Shown here: positions 44,929 through 54,473 of the stretch, piece after piece | Position numbering within the stretch: position 1 is the stretch's first letter | Layout of the letters: every line of letters starts with the position of its first letter | Source of the DNA: Gammaproteobacteria bacterium | Lineage (GTDB): Bacteria > Pseudomonadota > Gammaproteobacteria > JAPPPA01 | NCBI GenBank assembly: GCA_030425645.1 | Contig: JAUHZK010000008.1 | Location: 62,001 to 126,000, forward strand | Direction of reading: 5' to 3' | DNA: 64,000 nt | Notes under the pieces: generated by a model | Database searches by the model: none | What the model was told of the DNA's origin: nothing | Seen by the model: only the letters and a program-made list of their open reading frames with translations | Position numbers and translations under genes: made by a program

Positions 44929-46017
44929 ATGCCAGCCTCAGCGAATCAGCAAGAGTTAGTGAACGAGTTATTCAAAGCCGACTTAAGCGTCGTTATTCCC
45001 TGCCGTAATGAGGCGGAAAGTTTGCCGCGCCTGCTGTCGCAGCTGGCCGGACAAACGGACATCGAACTCGAGATTATTGTCGCCGACGGAGGCTCCAATG
45101 ATCAGACCCTAGCCATCGCGCAAGCAGCCGGCGCCAAAACCTGCCAATGCGAACCCAATCGCGGCGCGCAAATGAATGCCGGCGCCAGACTAGCAACGGC
45201 AGAATGGCTGTTGTTTTTACATGCCGACAGCCAGCTCAGTCAGCCGCAGCAATTGCAACACGCTTTACAGCTGATGCAGCAACAGCCCGCAAACGAGCTT
45301 TGTGCAGGCCATTTCCCGCTACAGTTCAGCGACCGCCCCGCAGATGAAAAACGCTGGCGAGTGCTGGAGTATAAAACCACGCTCAACCTTCCACTCACTA
45401 TCAGCGGCGACCAAGGCTGCCTACTCAGCAAGCAAAACTTCCTTGCGCTCGGCGGCTTCCAAACCACGCTGCCATTCTTAGAAGATCAAATGCTGGCCGC
45501 TTCCATCCAACAACGAGGCCGCTGGCTAAGTCTGCCGCACGCCCTGCTGACTTCAGCCAGACGTTTTCAGCGTCAAGGTTTTCGCGGTCGCTACCTATTG
45601 ATGACCCTAATTATGGTCGCCTATCAATGTGGTTTAACTGAGTTCCTTGACCCCAAAAGCCTATATCCGGAGCAACAACAAGCCGGCAAGATAAAGCTAA
45701 AGCCGCATCTACAGCGGCTGTTAACACTATTCACTCGCTTACCCAATGGCCGGCAATTGAGCTTTTGCTGGCGTATCGCCGGCTTAGCACGGGATAACCT
45801 CTACCAACTGCCGCTGTGGCTGGACGCAGCACTTGGATTACAGTCATGGCCTTTCTCAACATTCTGGCTAAAACTGATACAGCCTTTAACCCAGCTGACG
45901 ATATTGAAAACGATTTGGCAACTATTGTTTTTGCCATTGTTTCCTCTGCTGGTGCTCGTCTGGCTGCTGCCCACGGCAATTGGCGCTAGAATAAAATCCC
46001 AACCTTCAAGACAATAA
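44929..46017 (+). CDS. TIGR04283-type arsenosugar biosynthesis glycosyltransferase
   Basis: 362-residue family-2 glycosyltransferase. N-terminal SVVIPCRNEAESLPRLLSQL, the VADGGSNDQT nucleotide motif, RGAQMNAGARLATAEWLLFL and HADSQL are the recognised pattern of the family found with ArsS/ArsM. C-terminal about 100 residues (LWLDAALGLQSWPF, and a hydrophobic segment LPLFPLLVLVWLLP) suggest membrane association. It lies 26 kb from the arsS-arsM pair in this window, in front of the DUF349 gene. The assignment of the step (sugar transfer onto the arsenical) is family knowledge. Confidence 0.85.
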   Translation: MPASANQQELVNELFKADLSVVIPCRNEAESLPRLLSQLAGQTDIELEIIVADGGSNDQTLAIAQAAGAKTCQCEPNRGAQMNAGARLATAEWLLFLHADSQLSQPQQLQHALQLMQQQPANELCAGHFPLQFSDRPADEKRWRVLEYKTTLNLPLTISGDQGCLLSKQNFLALGGFQTTLPFLEDQMLAASIQQRGRWLSLPHALLTSARRFQRQGFRGRYLLMTLIMVAYQCGLTEFLDPKSLYPEQQQAGKIKLKPHLQRLLTLFTRLPNGRQLSFCWRIAGLARDNLYQLPLWLDAALGLQSWPFSTFWLKLIQPLTQLTILKTIWQLLFLPLFPLLVLVWLLPTAIGARIKSQPSRQ

Positions 46018-46029
46018 AAACGCAGTACT

Positions 46030-48501
46030 GTGGCTCTTCTATTTTCGCCGGCATGGCAATCTAAAAAACCTGAAAAACGACTCGCCGCGCTAGACAAACT
46101 ACCGCCGGAACAGGCCGCCGATATCCGTGCTGATTTGGCACTCAATGATCCAGACGAAAGCGTCCGACTCGCCGCGACGCAGGCCATCCAAACACCGGAC
46201 GCCTTAATTCGTTTACTGAAACAGGCTAATAACACTATTGCCCCCGCCATTCGGCAGCAGTTAATCCAGCTGCTAGACAATGAGCAGCCACTACCTCGCG
46301 AAAGCCGACAACGCTGGCTCCGCAATTGTGATGATGTCGCCACTTTGGAGCATTTGGCCCGCTACGCGACCGAAGCCGAGCTACGCAAAACCGCGTTACA
46401 GCAAGCTAATCAACAGCAGCTCTGGCATCACTGTGTGCAACATGACCCTTTGCCGGCTAACCGCGAATTTGCCGTCGACCGAATCGAAAACACGCAAGGC
46501 CTAAAACAGCTCATTGACGCCTTACGCAAAACCGATAAGCACATCACCAAACTGCTACAGCAGGCATTAGAAGACAAACTACTCGATGCCGGTGACGCCG
46601 ACACTATCCAAGCCGTGCAATTACGCTGCTGCAAGCAACTAGAAACACTCATCGAAGACAAGGCAGAAGAATCCGCCTTGCGCGCAATTGACGCCCAATG
46701 GGCACAAGTCGCCGGCACTGACCCCGTGCATCACTTCCCAGCTTTGGCTGAACGCTATGCGCGCTCACGGCGCGTATTTCTAAGGTTGCATCAACCTCAA
46801 GAGCTTGTAGTCGAAGCCGAACCAGAGACCACCGAACCAGAAATAGATCCGACGCTTGCCGAAGCCCAGCAAATTGCCCGAAAAGCCAAAAGCTGGCTTA
46901 ACGGCAAGCAGTTGCCACGGCGCAAGCATATTGAGGTCTTACGCAAACAATGGCGCAAGCTGAAAGCCGAGTTCGACGACGCCAAGCTTAGTGAGCAGAT
47001 CACCGAGCAACTCAGTCAGCTCAATCAGCGTCTAATTAAGCAAGATGAACAATGGCAGCAAGACCTCGCCACTAGCATTGCGCAAATCCCCAAGCTACAG
47101 CCGTTGCTCGACGAGGGACAGTTACAAGCCGCGCGCGAGCTTTACCAAACGCTTGAGGAAAAACTGCGACAACTAAAAGCCATCGACAATCGCAGCGAAC
47201 TGCGTCAAGCCATGGAGCAACTGCAAGCGATTAAACCCGTCATGCAAGAACTTGGCGGCTGGCAACATTGGAGCAATAACCGTAAACGCCGCGAACTCTG
47301 CGACCGCGTCGAAGCATTGATCGGCAAAGATATTGATCCAGAGGCGCTGGCTGAAGAAATTAAGAAGCACCAAGCAGATTGGAAAGCACTAGAAGCCAGC
47401 GAAAAAGCCGAAGGCAGCGATAAAGCCAAAGGCGGCCGCGACAGCCCCGCACTATGGAAACGCTTCCAACATTTATGCCGTACCGCTTGGGAGCCTTGCG
47501 CCGAACACTTTGAACAGAAGCGCCAAAATCGCGCGCTAAAACGCGAACATATTGAAAAGGTCATGCAAGACCTGCTGCGATTTGGCGATAAGGCGAAAAA
47601 GTTTGATGAGAACGCAGTTAGCACCACCGTGCGTAGCGGCTATCGCATGCTCAACGAACTCCATCGCATGCCACCCAAAGAACGCCGCAGCTTAGAAAAA
47701 CAATTACGCGCAGCCTTAGCGCCATTTGAAGAAGTCAATGAACGGCAGCAAAAACAAGCCGCCTACGCCAAGCGCCAGCTAATTGAAAAAGCCCAGCAAC
47801 TAAAACCAGACGACGACCTGCAAAACGCCATCAAACAGATGAAGCAACTGCAGGCCGACTGGAAGAAAACCGGCCGCTGCGACCCCAAAACCGATCGCAG
47901 CCTATGGAATGACTTTCGCAAACAAGCCGACCGTGTATTCGGCGTTTTGGACCAACAACGCAAAGCCCATAACCAAGTGCGCAAAGAGGCCAGCAGCAAG
48001 CTAGCGGGCTTGGTCAATGAAATCGGTGCACTGGCTGAACAGGCAACCGCAGACACACTACATGAGTTACATAAACTCAGCGGCCAAGCCGAAAGCTTGG
48101 AAAGTGAAGCCGATAGCCGCCAGCTCAGTAGCCAGCTTGCGGCGGCTAAAACCAAAGTCGAAAAAGCGGTTAAGGCCAGTGCCAATAAAGCGCGCCTGAG
48201 CCAACTCGCCGAGCTCGCCAAAGCGGCTCAAGCACGGATGCCAGAAGAGGCCGACGACGGCTTGCTAAAACAAGCTCGCGATGCCGTGATCAATATGGAA
48301 ATTCTGGCTGGGAAAGACTCACCTGCAGCCGACAAAGCACGTCGACTAGAACTACAAGTAGCGCAGCTAGCGGCCAATCTAAATGGCAAAGGTAAGGGCC
48401 AAAGCCTGCTAGACCAGGCCGAGGAGTGGTACCAATCAGCCACCAGCACTAGCAAGCAATGGCCGGCACTACATAAACGCGTACAGGCATTGCTGAAATG
48501 A
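46030..48501 (+). CDS. DUF349 repeat protein
   Basis: 823 residues, GTG start. The N-terminal ~240 residues contain HEAT-like units (LALNDPDESVRLAATQAI; PDALIRLLKQ). The remainder consists of several long helical DUF349-type repeats with conserved Trp pairs: LWKRFQHLCRTAWEPCAEHF, LQADWKKTGRCDPKTDRSLW, FRKQADRVF. The ends are highly charged coiled coils. The function is unknown; the family is widespread in gammaproteobacteria. It overlaps the next gene by four bases. Confidence 0.88.
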   Translation: MALLFSPAWQSKKPEKRLAALDKLPPEQAADIRADLALNDPDESVRLAATQAIQTPDALIRLLKQANNTIAPAIRQQLIQLLDNEQPLPRESRQRWLRNCDDVATLEHLARYATEAELRKTALQQANQQQLWHHCVQHDPLPANREFAVDRIENTQGLKQLIDALRKTDKHITKLLQQALEDKLLDAGDADTIQAVQLRCCKQLETLIEDKAEESALRAIDAQWAQVAGTDPVHHFPALAERYARSRRVFLRLHQPQELVVEAEPETTEPEIDPTLAEAQQIARKAKSWLNGKQLPRRKHIEVLRKQWRKLKAEFDDAKLSEQITEQLSQLNQRLIKQDEQWQQDLATSIAQIPKLQPLLDEGQLQAARELYQTLEEKLRQLKAIDNRSELRQAMEQLQAIKPVMQELGGWQHWSNNRKRRELCDRVEALIGKDIDPEALAEEIKKHQADWKALEASEKAEGSDKAKGGRDSPALWKRFQHLCRTAWEPCAEHFEQKRQNRALKREHIEKVMQDLLRFGDKAKKFDENAVSTTVRSGYRMLNELHRMPPKERRSLEKQLRAALAPFEEVNERQQKQAAYAKRQLIEKAQQLKPDDDLQNAIKQMKQLQADWKKTGRCDPKTDRSLWNDFRKQADRVFGVLDQQRKAHNQVRKEASSKLAGLVNEIGALAEQATADTLHELHKLSGQAESLESEADSRQLSSQLAAAKTKVEKAVKASANKARLSQLAELAKAAQARMPEEADDGLLKQARDAVINMEILAGKDSPAADKARRLELQVAQLAANLNGKGKGQSLLDQAEEWYQSATSTSKQWPALHKRVQALLK

Positions 48502-49106
48502 GCGAACTCCTAAATGGCTTACTCTATAAACACGGCAAGGTGCCGCCGTTAACGCTCGCCTTAATCGGCATCTGCGTACTAATTAGCCTCTACAGCAACC
48601 TTGGCGACAACCTAGCAAAGTTATTGCCCTTATTGATGAGCGAGTACCGCGGTAACAGTTGGGCTCAGCTCGTCGAAATTCACCAAGGCCAATACTGGCG
48701 CCTACTCTCTCCAGTTCTGGTCCATTTTGGGCTGCTGCACCTACTCTTCAATATGATGTGGCTATGGGATTTAGGCGGCGTTATCGAAAGCCGCTGGTCA
48801 AGTTTGCAACTTGGTTTCTTAGTCATCCTTATCGGCGTAACTTCCAACCTTGCTCAGTACCTCATGCAGGGTGCACTGTTTGGCGGTATGTCTGGAGTGG
48901 TTTATGGGCTGTTAGGTTACTTGTTTGTACTGGGGCGCCTACGGCCAGACCTAGGTCTCCGAGTGCCGCCACAAATCATGGCCTTTATGATGATTTGGTT
49001 TGCGCTCTGCTGGAGCGGCCTACTAGGCGGCATCGCCAATTGGGCTCATACAGCAGGTCTAGCGGCAGGTGGAGGCCTTGGCCTATTACGCAGCACCGTC
49101 CGTTAA
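48498..49106 (+). CDS. Rhomboid family intramembrane serine protease
   Basis: 202 residues, six hydrophobic segments. Catalytic Ser132 is in FGGMSGVVYGLLGYLF (GxSG) and catalytic His184 in NWAHTAGLAAGGG; VHFGLLHLLFNMMWLWDLG is the family's second-helix signature. Its start overlaps the DUF349 stop (ATGA), suggesting coupling. Substrate unknown. Confidence 0.93.
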   Translation: MSELLNGLLYKHGKVPPLTLALIGICVLISLYSNLGDNLAKLLPLLMSEYRGNSWAQLVEIHQGQYWRLLSPVLVHFGLLHLLFNMMWLWDLGGVIESRWSSLQLGFLVILIGVTSNLAQYLMQGALFGGMSGVVYGLLGYLFVLGRLRPDLGLRVPPQIMAFMMIWFALCWSGLLGGIANWAHTAGLAAGGGLGLLRSTVR

Positions 49107-49180
49107 ACAAGGCGCAGCTACTCATGGCTGGCAGCCGCAACAAGCCTAAGCAAACCGCAGCAAGCTTAAGCACAGAAAAA

Positions 49181-49201
49181 TTACATACGGTTGGTATGTA
49201 A
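49181..49201. promoter_or_regulatory. Perfect palindrome, TetR-type operator candidate
   Basis: TTACATAC-GGTTG-GTATGTAA is a perfect 8-bp inverted repeat with a five-base spacer in the 232-bp gap before the thioredoxin-like gene. Its form (ACATACn5GTATGT) is like operators bound by TetR/AcrR-type repressors. No TetR gene is in the window. The gap otherwise holds nothing distinct. Confidence 0.5.
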
Positions 49202-49338
49202 ATTTATTCATATAAATCAACAGGATAAAAACAAAAACGTTTACTAGGAGTTTTGCTTAGGCTAACTCGTAGATTATTGCGATCCGAGGGCGGTCACAAA
49301 AAAACTAATTATCATCGCTATATAACTGGCAAACAGCG

Positions 49339-49785
49339 ATGACCCTATCACTACGAAAAATGAGCATGGCACTGGCGCTAAGCCTAATCACGGTCGCCAA
49401 CCCCGCCATGGCTACCAAGGCGAGTCCTAAACCATTAGTGATGGTGTTTTGGGCGTCTTGGTGCAATGCCTGCAATAACGCCCTCGCTGCACTATCCGAG
49501 CTGGACGCCGAGATAGACAACAGCCACTTCCTCGCCGTCAATGTCCTGGACGAACAGCCCGTTGCCGACTCGCTAGTTAAAAAAGGTTTCGAACAATTAC
49601 GCTGGCTAGACGCCGGGGATGAATATGCCCGGCATTACGGCGTAACCAGCCTGCCGTGGGTCATTATCAAAGACAGCCAACGCCAGTTGCTTAGCAGCCA
49701 GCCAGCGCTGGGCACAGCGACTGGCATTGCCTATCAAATCAATGGCGTGCTGGCGGTGCAGCAGACGCTAGCAGCGATTGAATAG
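49339..49785 (+). CDS. Secreted thioredoxin-like protein
   Basis: 148 residues: signal peptide (MSMALALSLITVANPAMA) followed by a TlpA-like thioredoxin fold with the redox motif FWASWCNACNNALAAL (CNAC). The cis-Pro is in TSLPWVII. Likely a periplasmic disulfide reductase or oxidase; the CNAC dipeptide is unusual. The start follows a weak ribosome site. Confidence 0.86.
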   Translation: MTLSLRKMSMALALSLITVANPAMATKASPKPLVMVFWASWCNACNNALAALSELDAEIDNSHFLAVNVLDEQPVADSLVKKGFEQLRWLDAGDEYARHYGVTSLPWVIIKDSQRQLLSSQPALGTATGIAYQINGVLAVQQTLAAIE

Positions 49786-49814
49786 TTGCCGCTGCAAACC
49801 AAACGAACGGCGGC

Positions 49815-51629
49815 TTACTCTATTGGTAGCGTTCTTTGCACCGGATTAGGCGGCACGTAAGAAACTAACGTCAGTCCCGAATCTGGCAGCCAGCGCACTT
49901 CATCACCAGCAAAACGCAGATTGCCGTCACCGCTGACCAAGGCAATCTGTATTGCCTCTTCCGGCAACTTCTTCACTGCATCCAAATAGGTGAACTCGTC
50001 AGTTAAGCGGGTTTTCTGGAACTGCCAGCCGCGAATATGGCACTCCCATAACTCCTCAAACTGAGTCGCGCCTTTAAATGCCGGTAGGCCACGACGGGTA
50101 TCCGACACCGCCTGTGGGTCATCGTCACCCGCCAACATCGGAAGCTGGTAAACCTTATGCGGTCCAAGGTCTGGGCCAAAGGCATTACAGGCCAAAGCGT
50201 TATAGGCGTCATTACTACTGGCCGCCAACAACATTTCAACGCCTTCTAATTCCAACTCTTCTTCGGCTTTTTCCGACAGCACTTCGCCATACCAAGTCTC
50301 CAAACCACGCTCACGCGCCGCACGTAGGCGATGCCAAGCGTTGTCAGCCAAAAGCACACTGACGCCTAATTTTTTCAGCGTCGATCCCAGCTCTACAGCC
50401 CAAGGAGAACTGCCAGCAATTAACAAAGTACCGGCACTACTGCGTTTCAAACCGAGCTTCTCTGCCACCCAGCCCAAGGACAAACCATGCAAGGTAACGG
50501 TGGCAAAAATCAGTACAAACACCAGTGGCACCAGCAAGTTGGCATCTGCGTAGCCAGCTTCAACCATTGGCAAGGCAAAGGCACCGGCAGAAGCCGCCGC
50601 CACCACACCCCGCGGGGCAATCCAACCAATAAATACGCGCTCTTGCCAAGTCAGGCCGCTGCCAATCGTGGCCAGCCAAACCGCCAACGGTCGTACTGCA
50701 AAAATAAGCACCGCGATCAGCGCTACCAAGCGCCAACTTAGCTCTTCCAAGACGGAAAACTTAAGTCCCGCCGTTAATACAATAAAGAGGAAGGACACCA
50801 TCATGATAGTGATGTATTCCTTAAAGCGACGCATCTCGCCAATACTGCGCAGCTTCATATTGCCCATCACCACGCCAGCCAGGGTCGCAGCCATCAAGCC
50901 AGACTCGTGCTGAACAATATCGGACAAGGCATAAATCACCGATACAACCGCTACAGCGGCCGGCGCTTTTAAGTATTCAGGAATCCAGTTGCGGTCAAAT
51001 GAAACGCCTAATAGCCAGCCGATACCACCGCCCAACGCCATGGCCACCGAGAGCGCTAACACTAAGTCACTTAACACCTGAGTCAGCGGCGCTTCGCCAC
51101 CACCAAAAACAAAATACTGGTAGACAAAAACGGCAAGCAATACGCCAATGGGATCATTCACAATGCCTTCCCATTTAAGCATGCTGGCGACTTTGCGTTT
51201 CAGATGGGCGTGCCGCAACAACGGCATAATCACGGTAGGCCCGGTTACCACAATAATGGCGCCGAACAACAACGCTGTTGGCAACGACAAACCACCAATG
51301 AAATACGAGGCCGCACTACCCAAGACCCATGCAACGGCGACACCCACAAAAATTAGCCGTCTAACGCCGGTACCCGCCTCTTTCAACTCATGCAGACGCA
51401 GGTTGAGGCCACCCTCAAACAGAATGAGCGCCACAAACCAAGCCACGATCTCGCGCAAGCCATCACCAAAGTGCTCTTCCGGTTCAACCAAACCAGAGAT
51501 CGGCCCCAACAGCACGCCGACCACAGACAGCAACACAATTGCCGGCACTCGAAAACGCCAGGCCAACCATTGCGCTGCTGCACCGGCGAAAACCACAAGC
51601 GCCAAAACCAGCTTCAGTGACTCGATCAT
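49815..51629 (-). CDS. CPA1-type cation:proton antiporter with C-terminal nucleotide-binding domain
   Basis: 604 residues from the ATG at 51629 (MIESLKLVL). About 12 helices: LILFEGGLNLRLHELK, then VTGPTVIMPLLRHAHLKRK and WEGIVNDPIGVLLAVFVYQY, which carry the paired-acidic transport centre (ND). The C-terminal ~170 residues form a TrkA-N/RCK-like domain (LLIAGSSPWAVELGSTLKKL, then EVLSEKAEEELELEGVEMLLAAS). Na+/H+ or K+/H+ exchange is the expected role. No operon partner. Confidence 0.9.
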   Translation of the reverse strand: MIESLKLVLALVVFAGAAAQWLAWRFRVPAIVLLSVVGVLLGPISGLVEPEEHFGDGLREIVAWFVALILFEGGLNLRLHELKEAGTGVRRLIFVGVAVAWVLGSAASYFIGGLSLPTALLFGAIIVVTGPTVIMPLLRHAHLKRKVASMLKWEGIVNDPIGVLLAVFVYQYFVFGGGEAPLTQVLSDLVLALSVAMALGGGIGWLLGVSFDRNWIPEYLKAPAAVAVVSVIYALSDIVQHESGLMAATLAGVVMGNMKLRSIGEMRRFKEYITIMMVSFLFIVLTAGLKFSVLEELSWRLVALIAVLIFAVRPLAVWLATIGSGLTWQERVFIGWIAPRGVVAAASAGAFALPMVEAGYADANLLVPLVFVLIFATVTLHGLSLGWVAEKLGLKRSSAGTLLIAGSSPWAVELGSTLKKLGVSVLLADNAWHRLRAARERGLETWYGEVLSEKAEEELELEGVEMLLAASSNDAYNALACNAFGPDLGPHKVYQLPMLAGDDDPQAVSDTRRGLPAFKGATQFEELWECHIRGWQFQKTRLTDEFTYLDAVKKLPEEAIQIALVSGDGNLRFAGDEVRWLPDSGLTLVSYVPPNPVQRTLPIE

Positions 51630-51718
51630 AAAACCCCAATATTCAAAATTCGGACCCGGCAAAATAACACTAGCAAGAACACAAATACATCCCTAGCACA
51701 TGGTTTTATACTGCCCCT

Positions 51719-52951
51719 ATGAAACAAAGCACTAACACACTACTGCGCGGCATCACGGTACTCGACCTAACACGGCTATTACCGGGGCCATACTGCACTC
51801 AACAACTGGCTCAACTCGGCGCCACGGTCATTAAAATTGAAGAGCCCAACGGCGGCGACTATGCGCGCAGCTTGTCACCGGAGTTGTTCGCATTGGTGAA
51901 TCGCGGCAAGCAATCTATAACGCTTGATTTACGCCAAACTGAAGACCAAGCGCGTTTTAAGGAGCTGGCCAAAACCGCTGACGTAGTAGTGGAATCGTTT
52001 CGTCCTGGCGTCATGAAAAAGCTCGGCTGCGATTATGAAGCGCTGAAAGCGCTCAACCCAAAACTCGTTTATGCCGCCATTACCGGATACGGCCAAGACG
52101 GCCCCTATGCGGAGCGCGCAGGCCACGATATGAACTATCTCGCCACCGCTGGTGTACTTGACCAAATTGGCAGCGTTGGCGCTGCGCCGTCATTAAGCAA
52201 CGTGCAAATTGCCGACCTTGCAGGTGGTGCTATGAACGGTGCCATCGGGATTTTGGCCGCGGTCATTGGTGCCCAAGCCAGCGGCCAAGGTGAGCTGGTT
52301 GACATCAGCATGACCGACGGCGCGCTCGCCATGAACACTGTGGCCTTGGCCGCCATTAATCAAACCGGCAAAACACCGAAACGCGGCGACGACATGCTCA
52401 GCGGCGCACTACCAAACTACCGGGTTTATAAATGCCGAGATGGCCGTTATTTGGCAATCGGCGCCTTGGAACCACAGTTTTTTATCCGCGTACTGAATGG
52501 TGTCTGGGACAGTGTTCCCAGCCCTATTCGCGGCACCATTGATAAGTTACTAAAAGCCACCCAAGCGCAAAGCAAAAAGCCTAAAGGCCAGAAATCTCAA
52601 ACCCAGAAATCCAGTAGCAGCAAAAACAACAATGCCAAGCTGCAGCAAATTAGCGTAATGCTGAACGACCCGGTCAAAGGCAAGCTGCTACTCATGCCCA
52701 TCCATTGGGCTTTGAGCGCGGCCTTTAAAACCAAAACTCGCGACCAATGGGATCAATGGTTTGCCGACAAAGACGCCTGTGTTTCAGCCATTCTTAGTCC
52801 CGGCGAGGCCATTCAACATCCACTCTTTGCAGCCCGCGACATGGTTGGCGAAGAGCAAGGCCAGCACTATTTTAAGAACCCAATTAAATTCCAACAGACC
52901 GCTGAACCGTTAGCCGCGAGCCCAGAACTTGGTGCTAACAACCCAACATAA
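51719..52951 (+). CDS. CaiB/BaiF-type CoA transferase with a low-complexity insert
   Basis: 410 residues, class III CoA transferase family (racemase-like). N-terminal GITVLDLTRLLPGPYCTQQL, IEEPNGGDYAR, NRGKQSITLDL, and the catalytic-Asp motif AGHDMNYLATAGVL. About residues 275-335 hold an insertion rich in Lys, Ser, Gln and Asn (QSKKPKGQKSQTQKSSSSKN) before the conserved TRDQWDQWFADKDACVSAIL. This stretch is absent from typical members. The gene precedes the wax ester synthase on the same strand by 38 bases. Substrate unknown. Confidence 0.87.
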   Translation: MKQSTNTLLRGITVLDLTRLLPGPYCTQQLAQLGATVIKIEEPNGGDYARSLSPELFALVNRGKQSITLDLRQTEDQARFKELAKTADVVVESFRPGVMKKLGCDYEALKALNPKLVYAAITGYGQDGPYAERAGHDMNYLATAGVLDQIGSVGAAPSLSNVQIADLAGGAMNGAIGILAAVIGAQASGQGELVDISMTDGALAMNTVALAAINQTGKTPKRGDDMLSGALPNYRVYKCRDGRYLAIGALEPQFFIRVLNGVWDSVPSPIRGTIDKLLKATQAQSKKPKGQKSQTQKSSSSKNNNAKLQQISVMLNDPVKGKLLLMPIHWALSAAFKTKTRDQWDQWFADKDACVSAILSPGEAIQHPLFAARDMVGEEQGQHYFKNPIKFQQTAEPLAASPELGANNPT

Positions 52952-52989
52952 AACGCGCTTTCACTTTTCAGCCCAAACAAGATATCAAC

Positions 52990-54399
52990 ATGAAAACAAT
53001 GAACGTACTGGACGCTAGCTGGCTCTTTGTGGAGTCCACCGAAGCGCCCATGCAAGTTGCCCAGCTTAAAATTTTCTCGCTGCCCGAAGATGCGCCAGAT
53101 GACTTTTTAAGTGATCTCGTAAAACAGTTCCGCAAGTCACGCGAGTACTACGCGCCGTGGAACCTAAAGCTGCGCAACCCCAACCTTAAAGCCATGATGC
53201 CGGTATGGGTTGAAGACAACGATATCGACTTGGATTACCACTTTCGCCACTCCGCGCTGCCTAAACCGGGCGGCGAGCGCGAGCTAGGCATCTTGGTTTC
53301 TCGGCTCCACAGCCACCCGCTGGACTTCAAACGCCCGTTGTGGGAAATGCACGTTATTGAAGGCCTAGAAAACAATCGTTTCGCGCTTTACACCAAGTTC
53401 CATCACTCGCTGATTGATGGCGTTAGCGGCGTACGCATGATCGAGCGGCTGATGACTACCGATCCCAGCGACCGTAGTCGACCACCGGCTTGGTCAATGA
53501 AACCAGAAACACGAACCAAAAAAGCCAAAGCCCAGCCTAAGAAACAAGCGCCAACGCCCGAGAACGCGCTGAAGGAACTACTGGGTGAAGCCAGCAGCAA
53601 CGTCCAAGGAGGCATTGGCACCATTCGTGAATTGCGCCGCGCCTTCCAACGTCTACTCGGCGCCCGAGCCAGTGGCGTGTCTTCGTTAAAAGGCCCCTTC
53701 GACTGCCCCAAAACCATGCTCAACAGCCGCATTGGTCAAGCCCGCCGTTTTGCGACGCAGCAGTTCGATTTAAATCAAATGAAAGCCATTGCCAAAGCGG
53801 CCGACTGCAGCCTCAATGATATTGTTCTGGCCATTAGCGCCACGGCACTACGCCGGTTTTTGATCGATGTGAACGGCCTTCCCAGCAAGCCGCTGACGGC
53901 TGGCTTACCGGTGAATATTCGCCCTAAAGGCGACCAAGAGACGGGTAATGCCATCAGCTTTATTATGGCTAGCTTAGCCACCGACATTGCCGACCCAAAG
54001 ATGCGCTTAGAGGCGATTAAAAACTCTACCCATAGCGCCAAAGAACATTTACAGAAACTGCCCAAAGAAGCACTGATGCAATATACCGCCATGATTATGG
54101 CGCCATTTATGATGCAGCTTGTGTCTGGCATGGGCGGACGCATGAAATCGGTATTTAACCTCACCATTTCCAACATCCCTGGGCCCAAAGAGACGCTCTA
54201 CTACCACGGCGCCAAACTCGAGGCGAGCTACCCTATTTCTCTGATTCCACACGGCCAAGCGCTGAACATTACCTGCCTGTCTTATGCCGACACTTTGAAC
54301 TTTGGTTTTACCGGCTGCCGCGACTCGTTGCCGAGCATGCAGAATATTGCGGTATACACTGGCGAGGCACTGCAAGAATTAGCGGATATTTATCTTTAA
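52990..54399 (+). CDS. Wax ester synthase / acyl-CoA:diacylglycerol acyltransferase
   Basis: 469-residue WS/DGAT. The catalytic HHxxxDG motif is His138, His139, Asp143, Gly144 (FHHSLIDGVSG). The C-terminal half has the second family block (LTAGLPVNIRPK, NAISFIMASLATDIADP, TISNIPGPKE). Makes wax esters or triacylglycerol from acyl-CoA for storage. Start is MKTMNVLDASWLFVES. Storage of this kind is common in marine and alkane-using gammaproteobacteria. A Lys/Pro-rich linker (RTKKAKAQPKKQAP, residues about 175-190) interrupts the two domains. Confidence 0.92.
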   Translation: MKTMNVLDASWLFVESTEAPMQVAQLKIFSLPEDAPDDFLSDLVKQFRKSREYYAPWNLKLRNPNLKAMMPVWVEDNDIDLDYHFRHSALPKPGGERELGILVSRLHSHPLDFKRPLWEMHVIEGLENNRFALYTKFHHSLIDGVSGVRMIERLMTTDPSDRSRPPAWSMKPETRTKKAKAQPKKQAPTPENALKELLGEASSNVQGGIGTIRELRRAFQRLLGARASGVSSLKGPFDCPKTMLNSRIGQARRFATQQFDLNQMKAIAKAADCSLNDIVLAISATALRRFLIDVNGLPSKPLTAGLPVNIRPKGDQETGNAISFIMASLATDIADPKMRLEAIKNSTHSAKEHLQKLPKEALMQYTAMIMAPFMMQLVSGMGGRMKSVFNLTISNIPGPKETLYYHGAKLEASYPISLIPHGQALNITCLSYADTLNFGFTGCRDSLPSMQNIAVYTGEALQELADIYL

Positions 54400-54423
54400 A
54401 CAGCCAGCGTTACCGCAACCAAT

Positions 54424-54449
54424 AAAAAAGGGCCTCACGGCCCTTTTTT
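54424..54449. terminator. Bidirectional intrinsic terminator between the WS/DGAT gene and glmS
   Basis: A6-GGGCC-TCAC-GGCCC-T6: perfect 11-bp stem with an A/T tail on each side, lying between two convergent genes. Confidence 0.93.
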
Positions 54450-54473
54450 CTTTTACGCAAAAACCGCGAGGGA

